The notes: generated from the letters alone by a model not told the origin. Shown: positions 33,188-41,293, numbered from the stretch's first letter. The stretch: 64,000 nucleotides of DNA from Streptomyces sp. NBC_00091 (GCF_026343185.1 NZ_JAPEMA010000001.1:1550001-1614000); one strand, 5' to 3'. Numbers and translations: made by a program.

Positions 33188-34507
33188 GTGCTGAACTACT
33201 ACGAGGTCATGACCACGGACCTGGGCCTGCTGACGACGGCCGCCGGCAAGTGGGACGACATGGCGGGCGAGCTGAAGAAGGTCGAGACCCGCTACGGGGA
33301 CTCCGTCCAGAAGATCACCATGGGGCAGAACTGGCAGGGCCTCAGCGCCGGAACCGCCCACACCAGCTTCGCGGCGACCCGCTACGAGTACTCCGCCGCG
33401 CAGATCCAGGCCAAGGCCATCGCGAGCCTGCTGCGCGAGGCGCACGAGAAGTTCACCGACCTCAAGAAGAAGCTCGAGAGCGCGCGCGACGACGCGATAG
33501 CCGCCGGCATGACCGTCTCCGAACAGGGGCGCGTCGCCTTCGACTACAGCAAGCTCACCCCGTCGGAACGCAGCGCCTACCACCACGACCCCGACGGCCA
33601 GAAGACGATCAGCGAAGCCGTCACCAAGTGGCAGCAGCACATCGACGACCGCGTGAAGGCCGTCACCGAGCTCGACCAGAACGTCAAGACCGCCCTCCAG
33701 GGCGCGGTTGTCGACAGCAACAAGGACGCCCTCGGCAAGGGCAACGACGAGACGCTCGACGGGTTCAACGCGGGCGCCCAGGGCGAGATCGCGAAGGCCC
33801 CCAAGCCCAGTGAGTCCGCGATCAGGACGAAGCCCGACGGCTACACCTTCACCGGGCCCGACGCCGGCTTCGGCCTCAGCGGTACGAAGTACGGCAAGGA
33901 GGGCTCGGCCAAGGCGTACGCCGAGCTCTTCCACTTCACCGCGAAGGGCGAGGCCACCAAGGGCGGCATCAACTTCTCCGGGATCGACGACTGGCACCTC
34001 GGAGCCAGGGCCCAGGCGAACTACGGACTCACCAACAAGGGCCTCAGCGGCAAGGCCGAGGTGTCGGCGGGCCTGCGCGCCCTGCTGGAGGGGCGCGCCC
34101 AGAAGGGTTACGGCGAGGTCTACGGGCGCGGCGAGATCTTCGTCGGCGGGGAGGCCGCGGCCACGCTCGGCGTGGGCAAGGACGGTTTCACCGCCGGCGC
34201 GAAGGCGTTCGCCGGGGAGAAGGTCGGCGTCGCCGGGGGCGGGGAGCTCGCCGGGCTCGGCGCCGGCGGGACGGCCGAGGCCTGGTACGGCGCGGGCGCC
34301 GAGGCCAAGGCCACCTTCGGCAAGGGCGAGGACGGCAAGTGGCACATCGGCGGCGAGGTGGGACTCGCCCTCGGGATCGGCGGATCGGTGGGCGCCGAGT
34401 TCACGGTCGACACCGAGAAGGTGGGCAAGGCCTTCGACGACGCGGCCGACGCGGTCGGCGACTTCGCCGGGGGCGTCAAGAACACCGTCGGCAGCTGGAT
34501 CGACTGA
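33188..34507 (+). CDS. WXG100-domain protein with long Gly/Ala-rich repetitive C-terminus
   Basis: The 439-residue protein starts at GTG 33188. Residues 1-100 form a helical hairpin with NWQGLSAGTAHTSF (WxG), like WXG100 substrates. Residues 100-200 are a charged coiled coil. From about 205 the protein is rich in Gly, Ala and alternating polar residues (GARAQANYGLTNKGLSGKAE, GEIFVGGEAAATLGVGKDGF, GAGAEAKATFGKGEDGKWHI), suggesting repeated beta-hairpins. An amphipathic helix ends it. No known toxin motif is seen. A secreted structural or pore-like domain is possible but unproven. Confidence 0.72.
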   Translation: MLNYYEVMTTDLGLLTTAAGKWDDMAGELKKVETRYGDSVQKITMGQNWQGLSAGTAHTSFAATRYEYSAAQIQAKAIASLLREAHEKFTDLKKKLESARDDAIAAGMTVSEQGRVAFDYSKLTPSERSAYHHDPDGQKTISEAVTKWQQHIDDRVKAVTELDQNVKTALQGAVVDSNKDALGKGNDETLDGFNAGAQGEIAKAPKPSESAIRTKPDGYTFTGPDAGFGLSGTKYGKEGSAKAYAELFHFTAKGEATKGGINFSGIDDWHLGARAQANYGLTNKGLSGKAEVSAGLRALLEGRAQKGYGEVYGRGEIFVGGEAAATLGVGKDGFTAGAKAFAGEKVGVAGGGELAGLGAGGTAEAWYGAGAEAKATFGKGEDGKWHIGGEVGLALGIGGSVGAEFTVDTEKVGKAFDDAADAVGDFAGGVKNTVGSWID

Positions 34508-34548
34508 TGTACGTTTCCCATTCCGTTTGCGTGGAAGGAGGCCCGTAG

Positions 34549-35046
34549 ATGCCCACGACACTGCCCGTGCCGATCGAATTCCGGCTGCCGGAGGGCTGGC
34601 GGGCGGCGCCGCCGGACGAGGTCGGCGCGCAGGACGTGGCGTTCGTCGCGCTGCATCCGGAGCCGGATGCCGGATTCACGGCGAACATCACCGTCGACGG
34701 CGAGTTCCTGGCCGAGGGGACGGCACTGGAGGAACTCGCCGACGCCTCGGTGGTGCGCGTGCGCGGGGCCTCCGAGTCGGTGGAGGTGGCCGGCCGCCGC
34801 CCGATCGGCTCGCCGGAGGCGCCCGGCCTGACGCAGCGGCTGGACGTGTCGGCCGTCGTCGGCGGCACGCTCCGCGACCTGGTCCAGCTCCAGGTCTACA
34901 TGACCATCCTGGACGTCACCGACCCCCACAAGCGTGCGGTGATCCGGCTGATCCTGACGGCCACCGCCGCGCAGCACGACAGGGTGCTGGGCGACTTCCA
35001 GGCGTTCCTGCGCACGGTACGCCCGGACGCGGGGACGGGAGCATAG
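34549..35046 (+). CDS. LpqN/DcrB (PsbP)-like domain protein
   Basis: This 165-residue protein begins PVPIEFRLPEGWRAAPPDEV and contains VAFVALHPEPDAGFTANITV, LTQRLDVSAVVGGTLRDLVQ and a final helix DRVLGDFQAFLRTVRPD. This matches the LpqN/PsbP-like fold that often accompanies type VII or WXG genes. There is no signal peptide, unlike mycobacterial LpqN. A strong AAGGAGG precedes the ATG by seven bases. The next gene starts two bases after its stop. Confidence 0.75.
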   Translation: MPTTLPVPIEFRLPEGWRAAPPDEVGAQDVAFVALHPEPDAGFTANITVDGEFLAEGTALEELADASVVRVRGASESVEVAGRRPIGSPEAPGLTQRLDVSAVVGGTLRDLVQLQVYMTILDVTDPHKRAVIRLILTATAAQHDRVLGDFQAFLRTVRPDAGTGA

Positions 35047-35048
35047 CC

Positions 35049-35513
35049 GTGGGCCGCCTCACGGACAGGTGGACCGGCACCAAGTACCCGCGCAGTGGCA
35101 TCGCAGCGCGGCCCGCCCCGGAGGTCCGGGCTGCGCTCCTCGCGGTCAACGGCGCGGACGTGCGGTTCGTCGTGCGCGAGGGCACCCCGAAGGAAGGCGC
35201 GGACCTGGTGGCGGAGTTCGAATTCCCGCCGCTGGACCTGACCCTCAAGACCCGGATGCGCCTGAACCCCGCGGCGCACGAGGTGCGGGTCCTCGAGGAG
35301 CGGTGGGAGCCGACGGCCGAGGGGGCCCGTAGACAGTACGGCCGTGGGCCGGCGGACAAGGTGTACCGGCAGTGGGAGGTCAAACCCGGGGCGGACGGCC
35401 GCCGGCACAAGGCCGAGACGTTCCGCTTCAGCACTCAGGACATGAGGGGCCCCCTCCAGCGAGTAGTCCTGGGCTCGGGCTGGACCTGGCGCGGGGTGCT
35501 GCTGAAGCTCTGA
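35049..35513 (+). CDS. Protein of unknown family, full-length paralogue of 29837-30130
   Basis: The 154-residue protein starts at GTG 35049, immediately after the LpqN-like gene. It begins MGRLTDRWTGTKYP, carries a beta-rich middle (ADVRFVVREGTPKEGADLVA, LEERWEP) and ends ETFRFSTQDMRGPLQRVVLG then GWTWRGVLLKL. The conserved ends are shared with the 97-residue protein at 29837. The likely operon with WXG-like genes suggests a chaperone, adaptor or immunity role, but no function can be named. Confidence 0.75.
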   Translation: MGRLTDRWTGTKYPRSGIAARPAPEVRAALLAVNGADVRFVVREGTPKEGADLVAEFEFPPLDLTLKTRMRLNPAAHEVRVLEERWEPTAEGARRQYGRGPADKVYRQWEVKPGADGRRHKAETFRFSTQDMRGPLQRVVLGSGWTWRGVLLKL

Positions 35514-35526
35514 CCGGGAGGCCCCG

Positions 35527-36174
35527 TCAGCGGCAGTCGACCCCGTGCAGGGCCGGCATCACCGGATCGCCCGCGCGGCCGTGGATGTCCAGGGCGCCGT
35601 CTTCGTGGCCCCACGTCAGTTCGTAGAGCCCGGCGGCGATGGGGCGGCCGCCGTCGTCGACGATCCACGAACTGCTCTTGAAGGCCAGACCCACCCCCTT
35701 CACCGCGTACAGCTCGCCGCTGCCCGCCTTGAGGAACGAGGTCTCGCGCACCACGGCCCGGCAGCCGTCCGGCCCCGCCGGTTCGAGCACCCGGTAGTCG
35801 GCGCCGAGGTCCCCCAGCCCGCCGAGCCCGATCCCCAGCACGGCGGCGCCGGTCGGCAGTGCGAGCGCCGCCCACCGTGCGGCCTGGGCTCCGCGACCGG
35901 CCGCCGGTGCGGCGGGCGCCGCCGGGCGGCGGGACAGCGCGCGCATCCGGCGGAACACCCGGACGGCGACGGAGACGGCCAGCAGGAGCCCGGCGACGAC
36001 CCAGTGCGGGACCACCCACCCGGGCACGACCAGGACCAGGTCGCTCCAGCCCGCCACGGCGGCGAGCACCGCGCAGAGGACGGCGACGAGGAACGGCCAG
36101 GAGCGCCGGGCAGCGCCGCCGTCCGCCCGTCGGAGTTCCGAACCTGCCGTCTGCTGAACCGTTTCCGCCATCAT
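35527..36174 (-). CDS. Membrane protein of unknown function
   Basis: This 215-residue protein has two close N-terminal helices (SWPFLVAVLCAVLAAVAGW, VVAGLLLAVSVAVRVF), a basic/Ala-Pro loop, a third helix (LALPTGAAVLGIGLGGLG), and a C-terminal domain of about 100 residues. Two cysteines there (DGCRAV and final GVDCR) could pair. That domain is probably extracytoplasmic. No family was recognised. It converges on the 154-residue protein gene with 13 bases between stops. Confidence 0.75.
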   Translation of the reverse strand: MMAETVQQTAGSELRRADGGAARRSWPFLVAVLCAVLAAVAGWSDLVLVVPGWVVPHWVVAGLLLAVSVAVRVFRRMRALSRRPAAPAAPAAGRGAQAARWAALALPTGAAVLGIGLGGLGDLGADYRVLEPAGPDGCRAVVRETSFLKAGSGELYAVKGVGLAFKSSSWIVDDGGRPIAAGLYELTWGHEDGALDIHGRAGDPVMPALHGVDCR

Positions 36175-36225
36175 CCGGCCAGCGTAGGGCCCGACCGGAC
36201 TCCCGGCCGGGCCCTCAGGCCGTGA

Positions 36226-38205
36226 TCAGCGGTACATCAGGCGCAGCTTGCCCTGGTACGTCTGGAGGACGGGGTCGTCGGTGGCGACGGGGCCGCCGAT
36301 CTGGGTGGCCCCGCTCCACGCGGTGCCGTCGTAGGAGGCCGAGTAGAGGCGGCCGCCGGTGCCGACGTGCAGGCAGTACATCCGGTTGTCGGACACCTCG
36401 ATGGCGGGGCCGGCGGTCGTGCGCCAGTGGGAGGCGACGGAGCTGGGGGTCCAGGACCCGTTCTGCAGGCGGAACCACCCCAGGCTGTTGTCGGAGGCCC
36501 GGTAGACGACGTGGAGCACGCCCTTGTAGGAGACGGCGGTCGGCGCGCTGGGGGTCGTCGGCTTGAACATCCCGGCGAAGGAGCTGAGGACGGTGGAGTC
36601 GCTCCACTGGCCGTTCGCGTAGCTGTTGACGTGCATGGCCTGGTCCTGACCCCGGTGGACCAGGTAGATCCTCCCGTCGTGCCAGGTGAGGGCCGCGCCG
36701 GCGGTGGCGACGTAGTTCTTGACGCGCTGGTGGGCGGACCAGGTGGAGCCGTCGTACGTGCTCCACCACAGTTCGCCGGCGCCGCCGACGTGGACGCCGA
36801 GCAGGGTGTTGGCGTCGACCGGACACAGGGCCGGGCGCAGGTAGCCGCCGAAGCCCCGGATCTGGGTGGGCGTGGTCCAGGAAGAGGCGTTCTCGCTCGA
36901 GGTCCACAGCAGCTGGGTGCCGCCGCCCCGGATGAAGGTGACGTGGAGCTTGTCCTGGAAGGCTTCCACCGCGGGGGCGGTACGGCTGAGCGAGTTGGGC
37001 AGCTCGGTGGCCGAGCTCCAGCTGCCGTTGTTGAGGGTGCGCAGCTTCAGCGGCTCGGGCGGGAACACCGGGCCCTGCGGCATGACGACCTTCATGTACA
37101 GGTCGACGCTGTTGCTGCCGTTGCGGCCGCTGAAGTTGACGCGGTTGTGGTCCACCGAACGGCGGCTCATCTCGTACAGGCCGCGGGAGCTGTAGGCGAT
37201 GTCGACCTCGCCGAAGAGGTCGTCCTCGTTGATCAGCCAGCCCAGGATCAGGTTGATCAGGTCCGAGATGAGTGCGACGAGGGAGAGGAAGGCGGAGGAC
37301 GCGTTGTAGTCCTCGTTCTGGTCGATCAGCTTCTCGGACTTGTCGTAACACCAGCGGGAGATGTCGCGCAGCGCCTCGCGCAGCCGGTTGTAGAAGCCGC
37401 CGTCGCTGTCGTCGGCCTCCCAGCACTGGATGTTGCACATCAGGGTGTTCTTGATGGTGCCCCTGAAAACGTATGAGCCGGAGTCGAAGTACTTGGTGTC
37501 GCCCGAGCTGGTCGCGCCGTACTCGCGGGACTTGAAGTCGGGGTAGGCGGCGGTGTCGCTGCCGGCGCCCGAGGCCCAGTAGATCTCGGAGCGGCCGCCG
37601 CCCTGGTCGCCGACGCGCACGGCGTAGAACTTGTTGTACTCGACCCGGACGTCCAGCGGGGTGGGGTTGGTCGCCCAGGGGCCGATGTCCCCGTCGGCCA
37701 GGACCACGATCGAGCCGCCCCCGTACTCGAAGCGCGCGGCCGCGGCCTCCTCGGTGTCGATGCCCTCGTCCGGGCCGAGGGCGTCGGCGCGGACGGTACG
37801 GAACGTCGGCTGCGAGGTCAGCTCGGGGGCCAGGGCGGGGAGTTCGGCCGCGAGGTCCTCGTACGAGTAGCCCTCCGTCAGCGGGCGCCCGGTGACCGCC
37901 GCCGGGAAGATCTCGCCGGTGCCGCGTGCGGTGAGGTTGTCCCGGTAGAGGTGGCCGAACTCGGCGATCTCCGAGTCCGAGGACCCGGACAGCCGTAACA
38001 GGCCGATCAGGTTCTCTTCCAGGTCGGTCAGCTTCTGGTCCTGCTCCAGACGCGCGGCGGCCCGCAGCGTCATTCCGTAGAGGAACCCGGTCTGCGGGCT
38101 CAGCCGCAGGCGTCGCTCCATCCGGGAGTCGGATCGGGCGGTACCCGCGAGCTGTGCGCGCAGCCGCTCGAGACGGTCGGAGTGGGCAGCCAGAATGAAG
38201 GTCAC
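36226..38205 (-). CDS. Large beta-propeller protein with TTA codon, no signal peptide
   Basis: This 659-residue protein has a helical N-terminal region (residues 1-110) and a mixed middle domain (VEYNKFYAVRVGDQGGGRSE; C-rich MCNIQCWE). A short hydrophobic stretch (LSLVALISDLINLILGWLI) precedes five to six blade repeats of about 50 residues from about 385 to the end (NGSWSSATELP, WTTPTQIRGFGGYLRPALC, GAALTWHDGRIYLVHRG, YDGTAWSGATQIGGP). The repeats fit a sialidase/tectonin-like propeller that could bind sugars or proteins. Codon 70 is TTA (37996-37998), suggesting bldA control. GTG 38205 follows AGGGG; ATG 38262 is an alternative. Confidence 0.75.
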   Translation of the reverse strand: MTFILAAHSDRLERLRAQLAGTARSDSRMERRLRLSPQTGFLYGMTLRAAARLEQDQKLTDLEENLIGLLRLSGSSDSEIAEFGHLYRDNLTARGTGEIFPAAVTGRPLTEGYSYEDLAAELPALAPELTSQPTFRTVRADALGPDEGIDTEEAAAARFEYGGGSIVVLADGDIGPWATNPTPLDVRVEYNKFYAVRVGDQGGGRSEIYWASGAGSDTAAYPDFKSREYGATSSGDTKYFDSGSYVFRGTIKNTLMCNIQCWEADDSDGGFYNRLREALRDISRWCYDKSEKLIDQNEDYNASSAFLSLVALISDLINLILGWLINEDDLFGEVDIAYSSRGLYEMSRRSVDHNRVNFSGRNGSNSVDLYMKVVMPQGPVFPPEPLKLRTLNNGSWSSATELPNSLSRTAPAVEAFQDKLHVTFIRGGGTQLLWTSSENASSWTTPTQIRGFGGYLRPALCPVDANTLLGVHVGGAGELWWSTYDGSTWSAHQRVKNYVATAGAALTWHDGRIYLVHRGQDQAMHVNSYANGQWSDSTVLSSFAGMFKPTTPSAPTAVSYKGVLHVVYRASDNSLGWFRLQNGSWTPSSVASHWRTTAGPAIEVSDNRMYCLHVGTGGRLYSASYDGTAWSGATQIGGPVATDDPVLQTYQGKLRLMYR

Positions 38206-38338
38206 GCGATCCCCTGCCTTCGCAGTACGTAAATACGCGGTCACGGAACGTGCGCCTGTCATCCTCCGTGCACCGCCCGGCCGATCGCCAGATCAGTTCC
38301 TGCCAACCGAGCCGGGGCACGCGTCCGGAACGGTTCCT

Positions 38339-38881
38339 TCACGGCCGGTGGGGCAGGGTGGCCCAGGCGCGAGTGCCGCCGCCGGGCTCCCGGGAGGGGC
38401 CGACGCCCCACTCGCCACCGTGGTCGCGGACCAGCGCGGTGAACACCCGGAGGGTGGCCCGGCGGCGGGCCTCGCAGAGCGCGGCGAGGCGGGGGTGCGT
38501 GTGGGCGGGGTGCCCGTCGTACACGATCAGCCGGAGCGCGTCGTCGCGGTAGCGCAGCGACAGATACAGCTCCCCGTACGGGTCCATCCGTCAGGCGGAG
38601 CCCATGAGTTCGGAGGCGGCCTGGACGGCGGTGGGCTCGAGGGGGTCGAGGGCGTAGGCGTGCAGCGCGGCCCGCACGGCCTGCCGCGCGATCCCCGCGG
38701 AGCGGGCGGAGGCGGGCAGGGTCATGCTGAGCCCCGGCGCGGCGGGCGGCGCGGCCGGCTGGTCCGGCACGACCGGGCAGGCGGAGGGCGGCATGGCGAA
38801 CAGGTTGAGCGGGCTGAGCATCTTCGGCTCCCAAGTCGTCGACGGTGACGGCGGATTGGCGTTCGGAAGCTCGACGCGCAC
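38339..38881 (-). pseudogene. HATPase (anti-sigma-like kinase) gene split by an in-frame TGA
   Basis: Read leftwards, residues 1-96 end AASELMGSA at a TGA (38591-38593). The same frame continues at once with R-MDPYGELYLSLRYRDDALR, IVYDGHPAHTHPRLAALCEA and HGGEWGVGPSREPGGGTRAW. The two halves together form a GHKL ATPase domain: the E-L-M-x-x-A helix (N box), the D-G-H-P box, and the final G-G-G-T-R-AW strand. WhiJ-type loci carry such an ATP-binding protein. The stop falls inside the N box, so the protein is probably inactive unless TGA is read through. Confidence 0.72.
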
Positions 38882-38993
38882 ATGGGCCCACGCGGGCGGG
38901 GAGCGTGGCTCGTCGCCGAGGCCCGAGGCATGCTGCGGCGATGCACTTCAACTCCCCTGCGTGAGCTGTGCGTTACCGACTGTAGGGCAACAT

Positions 38994-39031
38994 GTGATGC
39001 CTGCGCCATATGAATGGTGATGCCTGCGCCA
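38994..39031 (+). repeat. 15-bp direct repeat upstream of the XRE regulator
   Basis: GTGATGCCTGCGCCA occurs at 38994-39008 and again at 39017-39031, a 23-bp period of about two helical turns. It lies 40-77 bases before the regulator start and could be an operator for it. Confidence 0.6.
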
Positions 39032-39070
39032 CCATTGGACCGGGCGGGCGGATCCATGCAGACTGCCCTC

Positions 39071-39922
39071 ATGCCACCCAGGACGTCACCGACGTACCGC
39101 CAAGCCAGGCTCGGGGCCGAGCTGCGCAAGATGCGCCTCCACGCAGGCGTGACCGCCGAGTTCGCAGCCGGGCTGCTCGGCATTGACCGGGGAAAGATCC
39201 CCAACATCGAGTCGGGGGTCCGGACCCTGAGTCCGGAACGACTGCGCACCCTGGCCACCAACTACGGTTGCACGGACGAGGCTTACCTCACAGCCTTGGC
39301 GGCGATGGCGCAGCCCAGAACGCGCGGCTGGTGGGACCAGCACCGGGGCCAGCTGTCGTCGGGCATGCTCGACATCGCCGAACTCGAATGGCATGCAACG
39401 CGGTTGCACACCATACAGACCGTGCACATCCCCGGGCTGCTCCAGACCGAGGCGTACGCACGAGCCATCTTCAGCGCGGTCCTGCCGGAGCTGTCACGGC
39501 TGGAGGTCGAACTCCGGGTCTCCCACCGCCAGGAGCGCCGTCGCGTACTGGAGCGGGCACAACCGGTCCCGTATATCGGGTTCGTGCACGAAGCGGCCCT
39601 GCGCATGCACTTCGGCGGACGGCAGGCAGCCCGGGCGCAGCTTGAGCACTTGGGCGAGCAGAGCACGGCCGACCACATCACCATCCGGGTCATCCCGGTC
39701 TCCCAGGGCATCTTCCCCGGCGCCGGACACGCCCTGCTGTACGCCGAAGGGGTCGTCCCGCAGCTCGACACGGCACAGCTCGACTCCGCTCATGGGCCGG
39801 CGTTCATGCACGCGGAGGGCCAGCTGTCCAAGTACCGCAGCCACCTGGAGTGGATGGAAGCCAAGGCACTCGACGCCTCGGCCTCCCGAGACTTCATCCA
39901 CCGCGTCCACAAGGAGTTGTGA
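39071..39922 (+). CDS. XRE-family regulator of the WhiJ type (HTH plus DUF5753)
   Basis: The 283-residue protein has an N-terminal Cro/CI helix-turn-helix (AELRKMRLHAGVTAEFAAGL, LGIDRGKIPNIESG). The DUF5753 C-terminal domain shows ELEWHATRLHTIQTVHIPGL, LQTEAYARAIF, VSHRQERRRVLER, GFVHEAALRM and TIRVIPVSQG. It belongs to the large WhiJ-like paralogue family that controls development and antibiotic output in Streptomyces. It is followed after five bases by a DUF397-like gene and preceded by a (broken) HATPase gene, the usual triad. ATG 39056 is an alternative start. Confidence 0.9.
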   Translation: MPPRTSPTYRQARLGAELRKMRLHAGVTAEFAAGLLGIDRGKIPNIESGVRTLSPERLRTLATNYGCTDEAYLTALAAMAQPRTRGWWDQHRGQLSSGMLDIAELEWHATRLHTIQTVHIPGLLQTEAYARAIFSAVLPELSRLEVELRVSHRQERRRVLERAQPVPYIGFVHEAALRMHFGGRQAARAQLEHLGEQSTADHITIRVIPVSQGIFPGAGHALLYAEGVVPQLDTAQLDSAHGPAFMHAEGQLSKYRSHLEWMEAKALDASASRDFIHRVHKEL

Positions 39923-39927
39923 AGACC

Positions 39928-40125
39928 ATGGCCGACGTCACATGGGAAGACCCGTACTGCGGCGAGGGGAACAACTGCTACCGGATCGGGGTGGACGGGG
40001 ACGGCAACAGCTACATCGCCGTCGCGGGCGCCGAGGCCGCGTACCTCACCGACACCACCAGCGCCCTGCGTCAGCTCATCCGGGACATCAAGGCGGGCAA
40101 GGCCGACCACCTCCTGGACGACTGA
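39928..40125 (+). CDS. Small DUF397-like protein, copy 1
   Basis: This 65-residue protein (WEDPYCGEGNNCYRIGVDGD, then a strand-rich middle and IRDIKAGKADHLLDD) is the small acidic partner usually encoded next to WhiJ-type regulators. Two cysteines are conserved between the copies. AAGGAG at 39911-39916 serves the ATG. A second copy lies at 40865. Such proteins are thought to modulate the regulator; the mechanism is unknown. Confidence 0.83.
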   Translation: MADVTWEDPYCGEGNNCYRIGVDGDGNSYIAVAGAEAAYLTDTTSALRQLIRDIKAGKADHLLDD

Positions 40126-40132
40126 CCGGCCC

Positions 40133-40174
40133 CGGACGGAGCCCGCGCTCGCCCCAAGGGCCGGCCTCCGTCCG
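40133..40174 (+). terminator. Hairpin after DUF397-like copy 1
   Basis: CGGACGGAG (40133-40141) pairs perfectly with CTCCGTCCG (40166-40174), with a 24-base loop. It lies between convergent genes. Confidence 0.5.
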
Positions 40175-40231
40175 AGTCGTCAGGCCGGGTACGTACGAGG
40201 CCTGATCACGTGGCAGGCGTGACCGAGAAGG

Positions 40232-40654
40232 TCACCCGCCCATGAGGTCGAGGTGGATCCTGAGGCTGGCGAGGTCCTCGTCATCGGCCGTGAAGGCGCT
40301 GATCTCGCAACTGAACTTCGCCTGCGGGGCCTCCTTGGGGAAGTCGAATGTCAGGGTGAAGTTCGTGTCGCCTGCCGGGATCGGGCTATTGCCGTCGCTC
40401 GTGTCACAGGCCAGCTTCAGATCGCCACGGCGCAGCTCGTCCAGAAGGTCGAGCCGCTTGGTGAGAAGCTTGATGAGGCCCAGTTTGACGACGACATCGA
40501 CGTAGGCGCCGTCTTCGATGGCGGTCACCACTCGGCCGTTGAGGGTGAAGACGGCAGTCTCCCCGCGGACCAGCGGGTCCGGGGTGACCGAGACGCTCTT
40601 GACCTGAAACACGTCCTCCGGCATTCCGACGTCTTCGTACATCCATTTGGTCAT
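40232..40654 (-). CDS. ML-domain (MD-2/NPC2-like) lipid-recognition protein
   Basis: The 140-residue protein starts at ATG 40654, seven bases after GGAGGG. It reads VKSVSVTPDPLVRGETAVFT, DGAYVDVVVKLGLIKLLTKR, SPIPAGDTNFTLTFDFPKEA and FTADDEDLASLRIHLDL. This follows the ML family pattern step by step: SVTPDPP-G start, GAYVDV-VK-GLIKLL, CPI-G, LPKE-P, and TADDE-I-CL. It is closest in style to fungal phosphatidylglycerol/phosphatidylinositol transfer proteins. Several cysteines usual in that family are replaced (L for C, S for C in SPI), and there is no signal peptide. It may bind lipids in the cytoplasm. The ligand is unknown. Confidence 0.75.
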   Translation of the reverse strand: MTKWMYEDVGMPEDVFQVKSVSVTPDPLVRGETAVFTLNGRVVTAIEDGAYVDVVVKLGLIKLLTKRLDLLDELRRGDLKLACDTSDGNSPIPAGDTNFTLTFDFPKEAPQAKFSCEISAFTADDEDLASLRIHLDLMGG

Positions 40655-40864
40655 GCGGAACCCTCCTGGTGGGAACAGGTGCTGAGTAGGGAGATGCGTG
40701 CTCAGTCTCAGGTGCTGCCGCGGGGAGCCCTCGGAGCCCGGGACCTCAAACCACCCGTTCGAGTGAGGAAGACACTGGACGGACAAGCCCAGGGCCCGGG
40801 GAGCACAAAGCCCCGACTACTGCACAGCGAGACCCAACTGCCCAGCCACTCTGAGAGGGACCCG

Positions 40865-41062
40865 ATGGCCGACATCACTTGGGAAGACGCCTTCTGCGGC
40901 GAGGGGAACAACTGCTACCGGATCGGGGTGGACGGGGACGGCAACAGCTACATCGCCGTCGCGGGCGCCGAGGCCTCGTACCTCACCGACACCACCGACG
41001 CCCTCCGCCAGCTCATCCTCGACATCAAGGCCGGCAAGGCCGACCACCTCCTGGACGAATGA
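40865..41062 (+). CDS. Small DUF397-like protein, copy 2
   Basis: This 65-residue protein (WEDAFCGEGNNCYRIGVDGD to LDIKAGKADHLLDE) is identical to copy 1 at 58 of 65 residues. The central coding DNA (40894 onward, about 100 bases) differs from copy 1 at only one base. It has no XRE gene of its own directly before it, so it came from a recent duplication or gene conversion. It is followed by a weak hairpin (GACGGGG with CCCCGTC). Confidence 0.83.
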   Translation: MADITWEDAFCGEGNNCYRIGVDGDGNSYIAVAGAEASYLTDTTDALRQLILDIKAGKADHLLDE

Positions 41063-41293
41063 CCGGCACCCGATCGCGTCCTGAGATGGAGACGGCCCGA
41101 CGGGGCCCGGTCCGAAGACCTCCGCTGTGAGGCGGTGAGCAAACCCCGTCGGCCTAAACGAATCCCGCTAGAGGAGACCGCCCCACCGTAACCAACAACG
41201 CCCCCCTGTCGCATCCTCCATTCGCAGGCTGGTGCGGACGGACGTAGCGTCGTAAGTAGCTGCGTTTCCCGTGAGGCGAATCGAGGTATCGCC

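Noticed and set aside
38591-38881. Independent 96-residue protein
   Set aside because: It stops at a TGA and the very next codons of the same frame complete a GHKL ATPase domain, so I treat both parts as one broken gene.
41094-41156. Terminal inverted repeat of a mobile element (CGACGGGG with CCCCGTCG)
   Set aside because: The arms are short and lie close together between two genes, so a simple hairpin terminator after the second DUF397-like gene is more likely. No target duplication was found.
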